This document shows positions 38,978-47,280 of a stretch of DNA of 64,000 nt, piece by piece; position 1 is the stretch's first letter, and each line of letters begins with the position of its first letter. The notes under the pieces are model-generated. The model ran no database searches, was not told where the DNA came from, and saw only the letters and a program-made list of their open reading frames with translations. Source of the DNA: Stenotrophomonas bentonitica (GTDB taxonomy: Bacteria > Pseudomonadota > Gammaproteobacteria > Xanthomonadales > Xanthomonadaceae); assembly GCF_013185915.1 (NCBI RefSeq), contig NZ_JAAZUH010000001.1, positions 558,001 to 622,000 of the forward strand, read 5' to 3'. A program made the position numbers and the translations under genes.

Positions 38978-39745
38978 GTGCCCATCGCCGCTCCGTCCTG
39001 GCCGCAGGCCACCACCGTTGCCGACTTCCGCCACAACCTGGACGTGGTGCACGCGCGCATCGACGCTGCCTGCGACCGCGCCGGGCGCGACCCGGGCAGC
39101 GTGCGCCTGCTGCCGGTCAGCAAGACCGTGGACGAAGCGCGCCTGCGCCTGGCGGTTGAAGCCGGCTGCGATACGCTCGGCGAGAACAAGGTGCAGGAAG
39201 CCAAGGGCAAGGCCGAGGCGATGGCCGACCTGGGCATCCGCTGGTCGGTGATCGGCCACCTGCAGACCAACAAGGCGCGCGACGTGGCGCGCTTCGCCTG
39301 CGAGTTCCAGGCGCTGGACAGCCTGCGCGTGGCGCAGGCGCTGGACCAGCGGCTGGCGCAGGAAAACCGCACGCTGGACGTGTTCGTGCAGGTCAACACC
39401 TCCGGCGAGGCAAGCAAGTATGGGCTGGACCCGATCGAGGTCGCCGACTTCGTGCAGCAGCTGCCGGCGTTTACCCAACTGCGGGTGCGCGGGTTGATGA
39501 CGCTGGCGGTGTTTTCCACCAATGCGGAGCTGGTGCGCCCCTGTTTCGTGCGCCTGCGTGAGCTGCGCGACCGGCTGCGCCCGACGCTGCCGGCCGGAGT
39601 CAGCCTGGATGAGTTGTCGATGGGGATGTCGGGGGATTTCGAGCTCGCCATCGAGGAAGGCGCTACGGTGGTGCGGGTGGGACAGGCTATCTTTGGGGCG
39701 CGGGCTACGCCGGATAGTCAGTATTGGCCGGGAACAGCCGGTTGA
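38978..39745 (+). CDS. yggS: YggS/PLPBP-family pyridoxal-phosphate homeostasis protein
   Basis: A 255-residue single TIM-barrel PLP-binding protein controlling vitamin B6 and amino/keto-acid balance. The PLP lysine is in LLPVSKTVD (about residue 50), followed by LGENKVQEAK, SVIGHLQTNKA, VFVQVNTSGEASKYGL, and GLMTLAVF, and the phosphate-binding SMGMSGDFELAIEEGATVVRVGQAIFG. The start is GTG 38978 with GAAGG nine bases upstream. It stands alone, followed by a REP and a convergent LysR gene. Confidence 0.92.
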   Translation: MPIAAPSWPQATTVADFRHNLDVVHARIDAACDRAGRDPGSVRLLPVSKTVDEARLRLAVEAGCDTLGENKVQEAKGKAEAMADLGIRWSVIGHLQTNKARDVARFACEFQALDSLRVAQALDQRLAQENRTLDVFVQVNTSGEASKYGLDPIEVADFVQQLPAFTQLRVRGLMTLAVFSTNAELVRPCFVRLRELRDRLRPTLPAGVSLDELSMGMSGDFELAIEEGATVVRVGQAIFGARATPDSQYWPGTAG

Positions 39746-39810
39746 GTTGAGACCGCCTGGCAGCCACGCAACAGACCCCTTCCCGTGTTGAAGCGGCCGG
39801 TCCTGGGCGC

Positions 39811-39868
39811 GTGGCGACGCGTTCATCGCAATGGCGCCCATCGGTCAAAGGGCGCGGCGTGTCGCTAC
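39811..39868 (-). repeat. Long-loop GTAG REP (minus strand)
   Basis: Read on the minus strand it is GTAGCGACACGC..., with an inner GCGCCC/GGGCGC stem and an outer GCGAC/GTCGC stem. It occupies the gap between convergent yggS and the LysR gene. Confidence 0.55.
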
Positions 39869-39889
39869 GCGGGGTTACAGCATCCGTCG

Positions 39890-40786
39890 TTACGCGAGCG
39901 TGGCCATGTGGTTTGCGTGTTCGCGGGCCTGGGCGTGCAGCCAGTCGCGGAAGGCGAGGAAGCCCGGGTGCGTTGAGGAGCGCGGTGGGTAAACCAGCCA
40001 GTGCGACCAGCGTGTTTTCAGCCGGTGCGGCGACAACGCGATCAGCTGGCCGGAATCCAGCAGCAGGCGCGCGCGGGTCATCCGCCCCAGCGCCACGCCG
40101 AAACCATCCAGCGCGGCGCGGTGGTGCGCTTCGGAATCATTGAGCATCGCCACGAAACGCGCCGGCGCCGCGTCGCCGATAAGCGCGAACCAGCGATGCC
40201 ATTCGCCATCGGGGTCGCCCAGCAGCGGCCACTGCGACAACGGCCGTGCGTCCACCCCACCCATGCGCTCGACCAGCGACGGACTGGCCATCGGCACCAT
40301 CCACTCGTCGAACAGAGGCTCGGCATGCACCCCGCTCCACTGCCCCGCGCCCACCCGCAGCGCCGCATCGCAGTGCAGCTGGCGCTCGAAATCGGTCAGC
40401 CGCTCGCTGGATTCCAGGTTGAACTCGATCTGCGGATGCGCGGTCACGAATGAGCCCAGGCGCGGCACCAGCCAGTTGGACGCCATCGACGGCAGCGCGC
40501 TCACCGTGAGCACCCGGTCATGCCGCGCGGCGAACGGCTGCAGCGCCTGCGCAATTGCATCCAAATGCGGCCCCACCTGCTCCAGCAGCCGCTGGCCCTC
40601 GGGCGTCACCTTCACCCCGCGCCGCTGCCGCTGCAGCAGCGGGTAGCCCAACCGCTCCTCCAGCTGTCGCATCTGGTGGCTGAGCGCGCTGACCGTCAGA
40701 TTCAACGAATCCGCGGCGCGGGTCAGGTTGCCCAGGCGGGCGGCGGTGACGAAATTCTGCAGCGGCTGGAGCGGAACCCGGGACAT
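39890..40786 (-). CDS. LysR-family transcriptional regulator (GcvA-like)
   Basis: 298 residues from ATG 40786. The N-terminal winged HTH (PLQPLQNFVTAARLGNLTRAADSLNLTVSALSHQMRQLEERLG) and a periplasmic-binding-protein-like effector domain fit the GcvA/AmpR clade. Its start lies five bases from a perfect T-N11-A palindrome (40792-40808), a likely autoregulatory site. A small divergent frame begins at 40885, so the pair shares a 98-bp control region. The effector is unknown. Confidence 0.87.
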   Translation of the reverse strand: MSRVPLQPLQNFVTAARLGNLTRAADSLNLTVSALSHQMRQLEERLGYPLLQRQRRGVKVTPEGQRLLEQVGPHLDAIAQALQPFAARHDRVLTVSALPSMASNWLVPRLGSFVTAHPQIEFNLESSERLTDFERQLHCDAALRVGAGQWSGVHAEPLFDEWMVPMASPSLVERMGGVDARPLSQWPLLGDPDGEWHRWFALIGDAAPARFVAMLNDSEAHHRAALDGFGVALGRMTRARLLLDSGQLIALSPHRLKTRWSHWLVYPPRSSTHPGFLAFRDWLHAQAREHANHMATLA

Positions 40787-40791
40787 GGCGA

Positions 40792-40808
40792 CTTGAATCC
40801 AATTCAAG
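40792..40808. promoter_or_regulatory. LysR-type T-N11-A palindrome
   Basis: CTTGAAT-CCA-ATTCAAG is a perfect 7-bp dyad of the T-N11-A class, between the LysR start (40786) and the divergent small ORF (40885). A second dyad, CCACTCAAGTGG, lies at about 40863-40874. Confidence 0.7.
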
Positions 40809-40884
40809 AAAGGGTTGTGAAACGATCGCTTCTGCGTCGCCCATCCTGCCCGTATCGTCAATTCCACTCAAGTGGAGGACGCCC

Positions 40885-41109
40885 ATGAACATCTACGCCA
40901 GCCTGTTGTTCCTGCACGGTCATATCGCCAACGCCGACCTGGCGCGACAGCTGGCCGAGCCCGAGGACGCCGACGCTCAGGGCGCCGGCTTGGCCTCCGG
41001 CAGCACCCGGGGCCTGCCGTCGTACCACTCCCGCGCCCCCGCCAAGTGCCAGGTGCGCTTGTCGCCGTCCAGTTCGATGCCGGCACCGAGCAGCCCCCAG
41101 CGCAGGTAG
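40885..41109 (+). CDS. Small ORF divergent from LysR, probably 3'-altered
   Basis: 74 codons. Supporting points are a strong GGAGG eight bases before the ATG, G/C-rich third positions in the first ~30 codons, and position directly across from a LysR gene with a shared operator. The first 28 residues (MNIYASLLFLHGHIANAD region, then LARQLAEPEDAD) look protein-like, with a short amphipathic start. After about codon 31 the frame runs over the 3' end of the opposite AsmA-like gene and turns Ser/Pro/Arg-rich, as antisense frames do. So the original stop may have been lost. I recognise no family. Confidence 0.4.
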   Translation: MNIYASLLFLHGHIANADLARQLAEPEDADAQGAGLASGSTRGLPSYHSRAPAKCQVRLSPSSSMPAPSSPQRR

Positions 41110-43157
41110 AGATCACCGCGTCGCTTGCCCTGCGGCATGTCCAACCGCGCGCGCAGCGACAGCCGTTCGTTCTCGGCCTGCAGGTCGTCCACGGCCAGGT
41201 GCTCGCGCTGCCAGCGCAGCTGGCCGCTGGCCTGCACCTCGCCCGAATCGAGCAGGCCCAGCACCCAGCGCGGGTAATCCTTGCGTGCTGCGAACACGCC
41301 CAGCACCGGGCCGGCGTCGCGCAGGCGCAGTTTCGCGCGCGCATCCACCCGGAACGGTTCGGCGGCTTGGATGTGCCCGCTGTCCAGGTCCACCTCGCCC
41401 CACCAGCCGCCCTTGCCGGCCGTATCGCCGTCGACCTGCACATTGCGCAGGCTCAGCGTCGTGCCGCCGAGGTCGAACTGGCCGGCGTCGAAATCAGCGC
41501 GCTTCACCTGCGCCTTGACCTGCGCATCGCCGAGGATATTCATTCCCAGCACCTGCACGCGTGCGCCGGTACCACGCAGGTCGGCACGCCCCTGCCCGAC
41601 CCGGCCGGCGCCATCCAGCGACACCTCGCCACTGAGCAGGCCGGTGCCACCCAGCAGGCGCGCATTGCCGCTGCCTACGTAGCGGTTGTAGGCGGTCAGG
41701 TCGGGCACCCGCGCATCCTTGAACGCAAGATGCGCACGCATGCCCTCGCGCAGCTGCTGCAACCGCGCATCGCCGCGCAGGTTCAACGCCATCGCCTTGC
41801 CATCGAACAGCACCGTCTTCGGCGAATCTGACGGCGCGGCACGAAACTCGGGAATGGCGACCTTCAATTCCGCCTGCGGCGGTTCACCCTCGACAATCCG
41901 CCCCACCGCGCTGGCTTCACCCTGCATGCGCACGCCGGCCACCTCGGACACCGCCACCACCTTGGGCACATCCAGCCGGCTGCCCGGCGCCAGCGCACCG
42001 TCGACGATCTTCAGGTCGCCCTCGAGCAGGCCGCCGCCATCCAGCCGGAACCACGGCTTGCGCACGAACAGGTCGGCAATCCAGTTCAACGAATCGAACT
42101 TCCACGCGCCGCGCACCTCGCCGGACAGGCGCGGCAGCAGCTCCGCCGGCGCCTCGAACGGAATCTTCCGCCCCTGCACGCGCAGGTCGGCGTGCAGCTC
42201 GCTGCCGGTTTCCTCGTCGCGCGGCAGGCGCGCCTGCACCCGCATGTCCTGCGCCACGTCCAGCTGCAGCGACAAAAGCCCACGGTCCGGCGCATGCACG
42301 CCGGCATGCACCGGCACCCGCCACACCATGCGGCTGCCGGGCTGCAGCTCGCCGCGGTTCATCGCCAGGTCCGCATTGAGCCGCGCCTCGGCCGGCATGC
42401 TGCCCACCTTGGCGTGCGCGCCGGCGGTATCAATCGTGATCGCCTGGCTGCGCCCGTCCACCTGCAGCTGCGCCCAGGTGATGCCCAGCTTGCGCAGGCC
42501 CGGCGCTTCGTCGCGGTAGTGGCGCGGGTAATGGAAGCGTGCCGCAAGGTGCGCCTCGTCCAGCAGCTTGACCCCGTCGTAGCTCACGGTGGCCTGCTCG
42601 AATCCGGCGGTGGAATCGAACAGTTCCGAAGGGCCACCCTTGACCTGCTTCTGGAAACCGACCGTGCCGTGGCCCTCGCCAGTCACCAGCAGCTTGCCGA
42701 AACGGCCGCTGCGGATGCTGTCGCTGTGGATCGCATCCAGCCGGATGTTCCAGCCGCGGTCGCCACGCGGCGGCGGTGGAATCGCCTTCTCTACCCGTGA
42801 GATGTCCGCTTCCACCCCGGTCGCGTTGATGCCCGGAATGCGCACCTCGCGCTTGAACAGGTGCACCAGCGAAATCCATGCGCTCGCGCGGTCGGCGCGG
42901 AAAACATAGACCGTGTGGTTGGCCTGGCCACGGATATGGATGTTCCAGACAATCGCGTGCCCGGGCATCAGGGTCAGCGCCGGCCCGGTCTTCAACGTGA
43001 ACTTTTCAGGTTTGCGGTTGGTGACCGCATCGAACAGCGGCGTGTTGAGGAACACATTCCCCGCCACCAGGTACAACGCATACAGCACCAGCAGCGCATA
43101 CAGCGCCACACGCCACGGCCGGGGCCAGCGCCGGACGCGCTCGGGAATCAAAGCCAT
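40977..43157 (-). CDS. AsmA/TamB-like (DUF748-type) envelope protein
   Basis: 726 residues. There is an N-terminal membrane anchor (WRVALYALLVLYALYLVAGNVFL) followed by a long beta-rich periplasmic region with repeated short strands (GEVSLDGAGRVGQGRADLRG, VKRADFDAGQFDLGGTTLSLRNVQVDGDTAG). That layout fits AsmA-clan proteins, which form hydrophobic grooves for phospholipid transport between membranes. The exact subfamily is uncertain. ATG 43157 starts just before the anchor. The gene's 3' end overlaps the small ORF at 40885. Confidence 0.8.
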   Translation of the reverse strand: MALIPERVRRWPRPWRVALYALLVLYALYLVAGNVFLNTPLFDAVTNRKPEKFTLKTGPALTLMPGHAIVWNIHIRGQANHTVYVFRADRASAWISLVHLFKREVRIPGINATGVEADISRVEKAIPPPPRGDRGWNIRLDAIHSDSIRSGRFGKLLVTGEGHGTVGFQKQVKGGPSELFDSTAGFEQATVSYDGVKLLDEAHLAARFHYPRHYRDEAPGLRKLGITWAQLQVDGRSQAITIDTAGAHAKVGSMPAEARLNADLAMNRGELQPGSRMVWRVPVHAGVHAPDRGLLSLQLDVAQDMRVQARLPRDEETGSELHADLRVQGRKIPFEAPAELLPRLSGEVRGAWKFDSLNWIADLFVRKPWFRLDGGGLLEGDLKIVDGALAPGSRLDVPKVVAVSEVAGVRMQGEASAVGRIVEGEPPQAELKVAIPEFRAAPSDSPKTVLFDGKAMALNLRGDARLQQLREGMRAHLAFKDARVPDLTAYNRYVGSGNARLLGGTGLLSGEVSLDGAGRVGQGRADLRGTGARVQVLGMNILGDAQVKAQVKRADFDAGQFDLGGTTLSLRNVQVDGDTAGKGGWWGEVDLDSGHIQAAEPFRVDARAKLRLRDAGPVLGVFAARKDYPRWVLGLLDSGEVQASGQLRWQREHLAVDDLQAENERLSLRARLDMPQGKRRGDLYLRWGLLGAGIELDGDKRTWHLAGAREWYDGRPRVLPEAKPAP

Positions 43158-43248
43158 GGAAGTCTGCGACGTAACGGAATGACACCGCCACTATCAACAA
43201 CCGCGCTACGGCACCGCGTGAAGATTAGAGGGCACGCCAACTGCAATG

Positions 43249-43274
43249 GTAGGGTCGGTCCCCAGACGACCGCC
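43249..43274 (+). repeat. GTAG-headed REP palindrome (divergent member)
   Basis: GTAG then GGTCG-GTCCCCAGA-CGACC, a 5-bp stem with a longer loop, between the AsmA-like and VOC genes. Confidence 0.6.
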
Positions 43275-43332
43275 GATACCAACGATCACTGCTATAACGC
43301 ATGACCAGAAAACGGCGCCGCCTCTGCCACGC

Positions 43333-43737
43333 TCAACCCACCCGCCGCTCAGGATCCCAAGCCATCGGCTGCCACAACTCCAGCTTGTTCCCATCAGGAT
43401 CCAGGATCCACGCAAACGAACCGTTCTCATGCGTCTCCGGCCCACTCACGATGGTCACATCCGCCTCACGCAGGTTCGCCAGCAACCCTTCCAGATCATC
43501 CACCCGATAATTGATCATGAAAGGCGACTCGCTCGGACTGAACCATTTACTCTCCGGCTCGGCCAGCGCCCACACGGTCAGCCCACCATCGTTGGCCTTG
43601 TCATCCGGCCAACGCAGCACCGCACCACCGAAATCCTCCAGCTGCATGCCCAGGTGCTGCCGGTACCACTCAGCCAGCGCGGCACGGTCGCCACGGCTCT
43701 TGAAGAACACCCCACCGATACCGGTCACCTTCGCCAT
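43333..43737 (-). CDS. VOC-family protein (glyoxalase-like)
   Basis: 134 residues, one VOC module: MAKVTGIGGVFFKSRGDRAALAEWYRQHLGM at the N-terminus, PFMINYRVDDLEGLLANLREADV, ENGSFAWILDPDGNKLELWQP at the C-terminus with the terminal metal-ligand Glu. It resembles small glyoxalase/bleomycin-resistance-like proteins; the substrate is unknown. AGGGG lies seven bases before ATG 43737. Confidence 0.82.
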   Translation of the reverse strand: MAKVTGIGGVFFKSRGDRAALAEWYRQHLGMQLEDFGGAVLRWPDDKANDGGLTVWALAEPESKWFSPSESPFMINYRVDDLEGLLANLREADVTIVSGPETHENGSFAWILDPDGNKLELWQPMAWDPERRVG

Positions 43738-43808
43738 TGCCGTGCCCCTGCTGCTGTATGTGGTGCGCCGAGCGTACACCGCCCGGCGCCCACCGCAAGG
43801 CCGACGCC

Positions 43809-44210
43809 TCAGGCATCCGGATCCGGCAGCTTCGCCACCACCTTGAACTCCACATCGAAGCCGCTCAGCCAGGTCACGCCCACGGCGGTCAGGCTCGGAT
43901 GCGGGGCCTGGCCCCAGTACTCCGGCACGATCGCCCAGACCCGGTCGAGGATCTTGTCCGGATCGATCATGAAGACGGTCACGTCGACCACGTCATCGAA
44001 GGTGCAGCCCGCTGCGGCCAACACCGCGTTGAGGTTCTCGAACAGGCGGTGCACCTGCGCTTCCAGCCCCGGCTCCGGCGAACCGTCTTCGCGGCTGCCG
44101 ACCTGGCCGGAGACGAACAGGAAGCCGTTGGAACGCACGGCGGGCGAATAGCGGTAGCGGGCATACAGGTCCTGCCGGCCGGCGGGGAACACAACGTCTC
44201 GGGTTGCCAT
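43809..44210 (-). CDS. RidA-family (YjgF/YER057c/UK114) protein
   Basis: 133 residues. Typical RidA strands YSPAVRSNGFLFVSGQVGSREDGS and LFENLNAVLAAAGCTFDDVVDVTVFMIDPDK are present, ending in an AVGVTWL and FDVEFKVVAKLP strand. RidA proteins deaminate reactive enamine/imine intermediates. The catalytic Arg of archetypal RidA (in the RVEIE-type motif) is not obvious here, so it may belong to a divergent Rid subgroup. ATG 44210 has GGAG six bases upstream. It is divergent from the LysR gene at 44342 (131-bp gap), a common arrangement for a LysR target. Confidence 0.85.
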   Translation of the reverse strand: MATRDVVFPAGRQDLYARYRYSPAVRSNGFLFVSGQVGSREDGSPEPGLEAQVHRLFENLNAVLAAAGCTFDDVVDVTVFMIDPDKILDRVWAIVPEYWGQAPHPSLTAVGVTWLSGFDVEFKVVAKLPDPDA

Positions 44211-44341
44211 GGAAGTCTCCAGAGGGGCTCGGGGCCCAGTGAGGGAATGCCTCCACGGTACGGGCGCCGCCCGGGGCGATAAACGACCAACCTTGGCCAT
44301 CACTGTTTGTAGAATCCAAACAATTGCCCATGGGAGTGCCG

Positions 44342-45304
44342 ATGGACCGTTTCGATGCCATGCAGGCCTTTGCCCGGGTCGTGGAGACCGGCAGTTTCAC
44401 CAAGGCCGCGCAGACCCTGCACATGAGCCGCACCACCGTGACCCAGCTGGTGCAGCAGTTGGAGGCGCGCCTGCGCGTGCGCCTGCTCAACCGCACCACC
44501 CGCCAGGTCAACGTCACCGAAGACGGCGCCGCCTACTACGAGCATGTGGTCCGGCTGCTCGCGAATTTGGACGATGCCGAGACCAGCCTTTCCAGTTTCG
44601 CCGCCAGTCCCCGCGGGCGCCTGCGCGTGGACGTGCCCGCCCCCTTGGCGCGCTTCCTGCTCGTCCCCGCCCTGCCCGACTTCCATGCGCGCTTCCCGGA
44701 CATCCAGCTCGACCTTGGGGTCAGCGACCGCAACGTCGACCTGATCGACGAGAACGTGGACTGCGTCATCCGCGGCGGCGTGCTGACCGATCCGTCGCTG
44801 GTCGCCCGCCATATCGGCGACCTGAAAGCGGGGCTGTACGCCGCGCCGCAGTATCTCGACACCATCGGCACCCCCACGCACCCTGCTGAGCTGGAGGCCG
44901 AGCCGCACCGCATCGTCGGCTACCGGGGCTCACGCCCCAGCGGTGCCATGCCGTATGTGCTGCGGCAGGGCGATGCATCCTTGACCGTGCACGGCCGCCA
45001 TGTGCTCGCGGTGGATGATGGCAACGCCTACCTCGCCGCCGGCGTGGCCGGACTGGGCGTACTGTGGCTGCCGGACTATGTGGCGGCCGAGCACGAACGA
45101 CACGGTGAACTGGTGCGCGTGCTGACCGACTGGCAGGTCGACCCCATGCCCCTGCACATCGCATTCCGACCCAACCGGCACGTCAGCGCCAAACTGCGCG
45201 TGTTCGTCGACTGGGTCGCGGCCTTGATGGCCAAGCACGTGCCGAAAGCCACGCAGGGCGTGGCGCTACCGGGTGGACAGGACCAGCAGCAGGAAGATCA
45301 GTAG
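44342..45304 (+). CDS. LysR-family transcriptional regulator (CrgA-like)
   Basis: 320 residues. HTH: MDRFDAMQAFARVVETGSFTKAAQTLHMSRTTVTQLVQQLEARL; effector domain includes GRLRVDVPAPLARFLLVPALPDFHARFPDIQL and GVAGLGVLWLPDYVA. It falls in the CrgA/AaeR-like clade. It is divergent from the RidA gene, which is its most likely target. The last ~15 residues (ATQGVALPGGQDQQQEDQ) are encoded by a REP palindrome and then by sequence antisense to the next gene, so the native C-terminus may have been replaced when the REP inserted. Confidence 0.87.
   Translation: MDRFDAMQAFARVVETGSFTKAAQTLHMSRTTVTQLVQQLEARLRVRLLNRTTRQVNVTEDGAAYYEHVVRLLANLDDAETSLSSFAASPRGRLRVDVPAPLARFLLVPALPDFHARFPDIQLDLGVSDRNVDLIDENVDCVIRGGVLTDPSLVARHIGDLKAGLYAAPQYLDTIGTPTHPAELEAEPHRIVGYRGSRPSGAMPYVLRQGDASLTVHGRHVLAVDDGNAYLAAGVAGLGVLWLPDYVAAEHERHGELVRVLTDWQVDPMPLHIAFRPNRHVSAKLRVFVDWVAALMAKHVPKATQGVALPGGQDQQQEDQ
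45248..45269 (-). repeat. GTAG REP inside the 3' end of the LysR gene
   Basis: On the minus strand it reads GTAGC then GCCACGC-CCT-GCGTGGC. It spans coding sequence of the LysR regulator and the stop codon (45266-45268) of the convergent small membrane protein. Confidence 0.8.
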
Positions 45305-45583
45305 CGAGGCCACGCTGGCCAGGGTGAGTACCCATTGGATATCGCGAAGCCGCAGGGTCGCCGCATCCAGCTCGTCCCGGTGCGTGCGAAGCAGCAGGAA
45401 GCGGGTGTAGGTGCCATTACCCCAGTGACTGCCACCCGGGCCGAAGGTGCGTGGCGCGCCAAAGGCATCGAACAGCGCCGGATGATCGCGACGGATCCGC
45501 CGGAGCATCATCACGTTGAACGGCAGGCACATCAGGATCAGCCCGAACGGCAGCAGCAGCATCATGTCGATCAGTTCTTTCAC
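45266..45583 (-). CDS. Small bitopic/two-helix membrane protein
   Basis: 105 residues with two hydrophobic helices, one near the N-terminus (MMLLLPFGLILMCLPFNVMML) and one at the C-terminus (WVLTLASVASLLIFLLLVL), joined by a charged loop (RRIRRDHPALFDAFGAPRTFG, then RTHRDELDAATLRLRD). The topology recalls UspB-type stress proteins, but I cannot claim homology. The start is GTG 45583 with AGGGGAGG four bases upstream; an ATG lies six codons downstream. Its stop lies within a REP shared with the LysR gene. Confidence 0.68.
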   Translation of the reverse strand: MKELIDMMLLLPFGLILMCLPFNVMMLRRIRRDHPALFDAFGAPRTFGPGGSHWGNGTYTRFLLLRTHRDELDAATLRLRDIQWVLTLASVASLLIFLLLVLSTR

Positions 45584-45642
45584 GGCACCTCCCCTGTGCA
45601 GTGCCCTCGATGATAGGCCGAACCGCCGCTGCCGTGCGACCT

Positions 45643-45969
45643 TCACGACGGCAACGGCTGCACCACCAGCACGTCCCCACGGCACACATCCACCTCCCGG
45701 TAGATCGCGTCGCGCCCGTTGCGGAACGCCAGGCGAAGGTCGAAACGGCAGCCGGTGTCGCCCAGGCGCACGGTGGTGCTGACGCCGCCCCCGTCGATAC
45801 GATCGATCGGACGGGCCTCGAACACCCCGCTGCCGGCTTCGGCGACTTCCAACCGGAGGATGCTGTCGTGCGCCCGGTTGAGCACCGTCAGGTAACGCGG
45901 CTGCTCGGTAGCGTGGGCGGCCGAGGTCGTAGACAGCAGGACAAGCAGTACGAGGGGGCGGGTATGCAT
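45643..45969 (-). CDS. Secreted protein of unknown function, next to LytS/LytTR
   Basis: 108 residues. A Sec signal peptide (RPLVLLVLLSTTSAAHA) ends near residue 20. The mature domain has about 88 residues with LTVLNRAHDSILRLEVAEAG, then STTVRLGDTGCRFDLRLAFRNGRDAIYREVDVCRGDVLVV. Two cysteines (about residues 78 and 96) may form a disulfide. It is divergent from the LytS-type kinase, and the 186-bp gap holds a 13-bp direct repeat at 21-bp spacing. It is a candidate target of that two-component system. No family recognised. Confidence 0.68.
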   Translation of the reverse strand: MHTRPLVLLVLLSTTSAAHATEQPRYLTVLNRAHDSILRLEVAEAGSGVFEARPIDRIDGGGVSTTVRLGDTGCRFDLRLAFRNGRDAIYREVDVCRGDVLVVQPLPS

Positions 45970-46035
45970 GGCGGCAGGCTCCGGCGTGGGTGAGCCTGCA
46001 TGACGCGCCGGGAATACCCACGCCGGCAACGGATC

Positions 46036-46069
46036 CGGGACCAATCGTCGTCACGTCGGGACCAATCGT
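46036..46069. promoter_or_regulatory. Two 13-bp direct repeats at 21-bp spacing (LytTR-type site)
   Basis: CGGGACCAATCGT occurs at 46036-46048 and again at 46057-46069, so the repeats begin exactly 21 bp apart, two helical turns. LytTR regulators bind two direct repeats with this phasing, and a LytTR regulator is encoded just downstream. Confidence 0.75.
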
Positions 46070-46155
46070 AATGGGCCGTCATGGCGCTTCTCCGGACTGG
46101 CACGGCCGCCTAAGATGGCCCTGCCCCGCCTTGCCGGGCGCCCTGGATACCCGCC

Positions 46156-47280
46156 GTGATCGTTCGCCTTGGCAGCACCTCCATCACGCTGACCCGCTAC
46201 CTGCTGCTGTGGACCGCCGTCGTGCTGGTGTTCGCCGTGCAGCATGTCCTCAGCGACGGCATGCATGGCAACAGCGTGCCGCTGATCGCTCATCTACGCT
46301 GGTCGATGATCCAGTGGTACACGTGGGCCGCGCTTGCGCCGCTGGTGTTCCGCCTGGCCGAGCGCCATCCCATAGACCCGACGCGGCGCCTGCGCGGCTT
46401 GGGCAGGCACGTGCTGGCCAGCCTGGTGGTCACCTCCGCCGCCATGGTGATCGGCGCACTGGTCTCCACCCTGTTCGAACCCAGTGGCTTCTTCGAACAG
46501 CTCGGCTACTTCCTGGCCCAGCACTTCGCCATCGGCCTGCTTGCCTACTGGGCGCTGTTCGCCCTGCAGCAGGCCCTGCACTTCCAGGCCGAGAAGGCGC
46601 GGCGCGAGGTGGAAGCCAGCCGGCTCGCCACTGAACTGGCCCAGTCGCGCCTGCTGTCGCTCAAGTCGCAGCTGCAGCCGCATTTTCTGTTCAACACGCT
46701 GCACGCCATCATCACCCTGCTCGACGAAGACACCCTCTCAGCCGAAGACATGCTGCTGCGCCTGAGCGAGCTGCTGCGCGCCTTCCTCGAAGACTACGAC
46801 GGCCAGGAGATTCCGCTGCGCCAGGAGCTGGACCTGATCGAGCTGTACCTCGGCATCCAGCGTGTCCGCTTCAAGGACCGGCTGACCACCCGCACCTACA
46901 TCGCACCGGACACCCTCGACTGCGCGGTGCCCAGCCTGCTGCTGCAGCCACTGGTGGAGAATGCGCTACGCCATGGCATCGGCCAGCGCGTGGGCGAGGA
47001 CGTGGTGGAGATCGAAACCCGTCGCGACGGCGACGCCCTGTGCATTGAAGTCCGCAACCGCAACAGCACGCTGGAGCCCACCCCGAAGGCACCGGCCGGG
47101 CATGGCATCGGCATGTCCAACACCCGGCTGCGCCTGAAGGAGCTGTACGGCGATGCCGCCGAGGTGCGCCTCGACATGCTCTGGCCCGAAGGCGTGGCCT
47201 GTCGGGTGCGCCTACCGTTTCGCGCCCTGGGGTCCCTCGACGACGCACCGGAGTTCGATGCGGGGACAGCGCCGGCATGA
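46156..47280 (+). CDS. LytS/AlgZ-type sensor histidine kinase
   Basis: 374 residues. The N-terminal ~140 residues carry four hydrophobic helices. A coiled segment (QAEKARREVEASRLATELAQ) follows, then the His_kinase H-box SQLQPHFLFNTLHAI (phospho-acceptor His about 178). The HATPase_c domain has LLLQPLVENALRHGI and GHGIGMSNTRLRLKELYG. It lacks the extra sensor domains of LytS proper. The start is GTG 46156. It overlaps the LytTR regulator by four bases, so they form a coupled two-component operon. Confidence 0.9.
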   Translation: MIVRLGSTSITLTRYLLLWTAVVLVFAVQHVLSDGMHGNSVPLIAHLRWSMIQWYTWAALAPLVFRLAERHPIDPTRRLRGLGRHVLASLVVTSAAMVIGALVSTLFEPSGFFEQLGYFLAQHFAIGLLAYWALFALQQALHFQAEKARREVEASRLATELAQSRLLSLKSQLQPHFLFNTLHAIITLLDEDTLSAEDMLLRLSELLRAFLEDYDGQEIPLRQELDLIELYLGIQRVRFKDRLTTRTYIAPDTLDCAVPSLLLQPLVENALRHGIGQRVGEDVVEIETRRDGDALCIEVRNRNSTLEPTPKAPAGHGIGMSNTRLRLKELYGDAAEVRLDMLWPEGVACRVRLPFRALGSLDDAPEFDAGTAPA

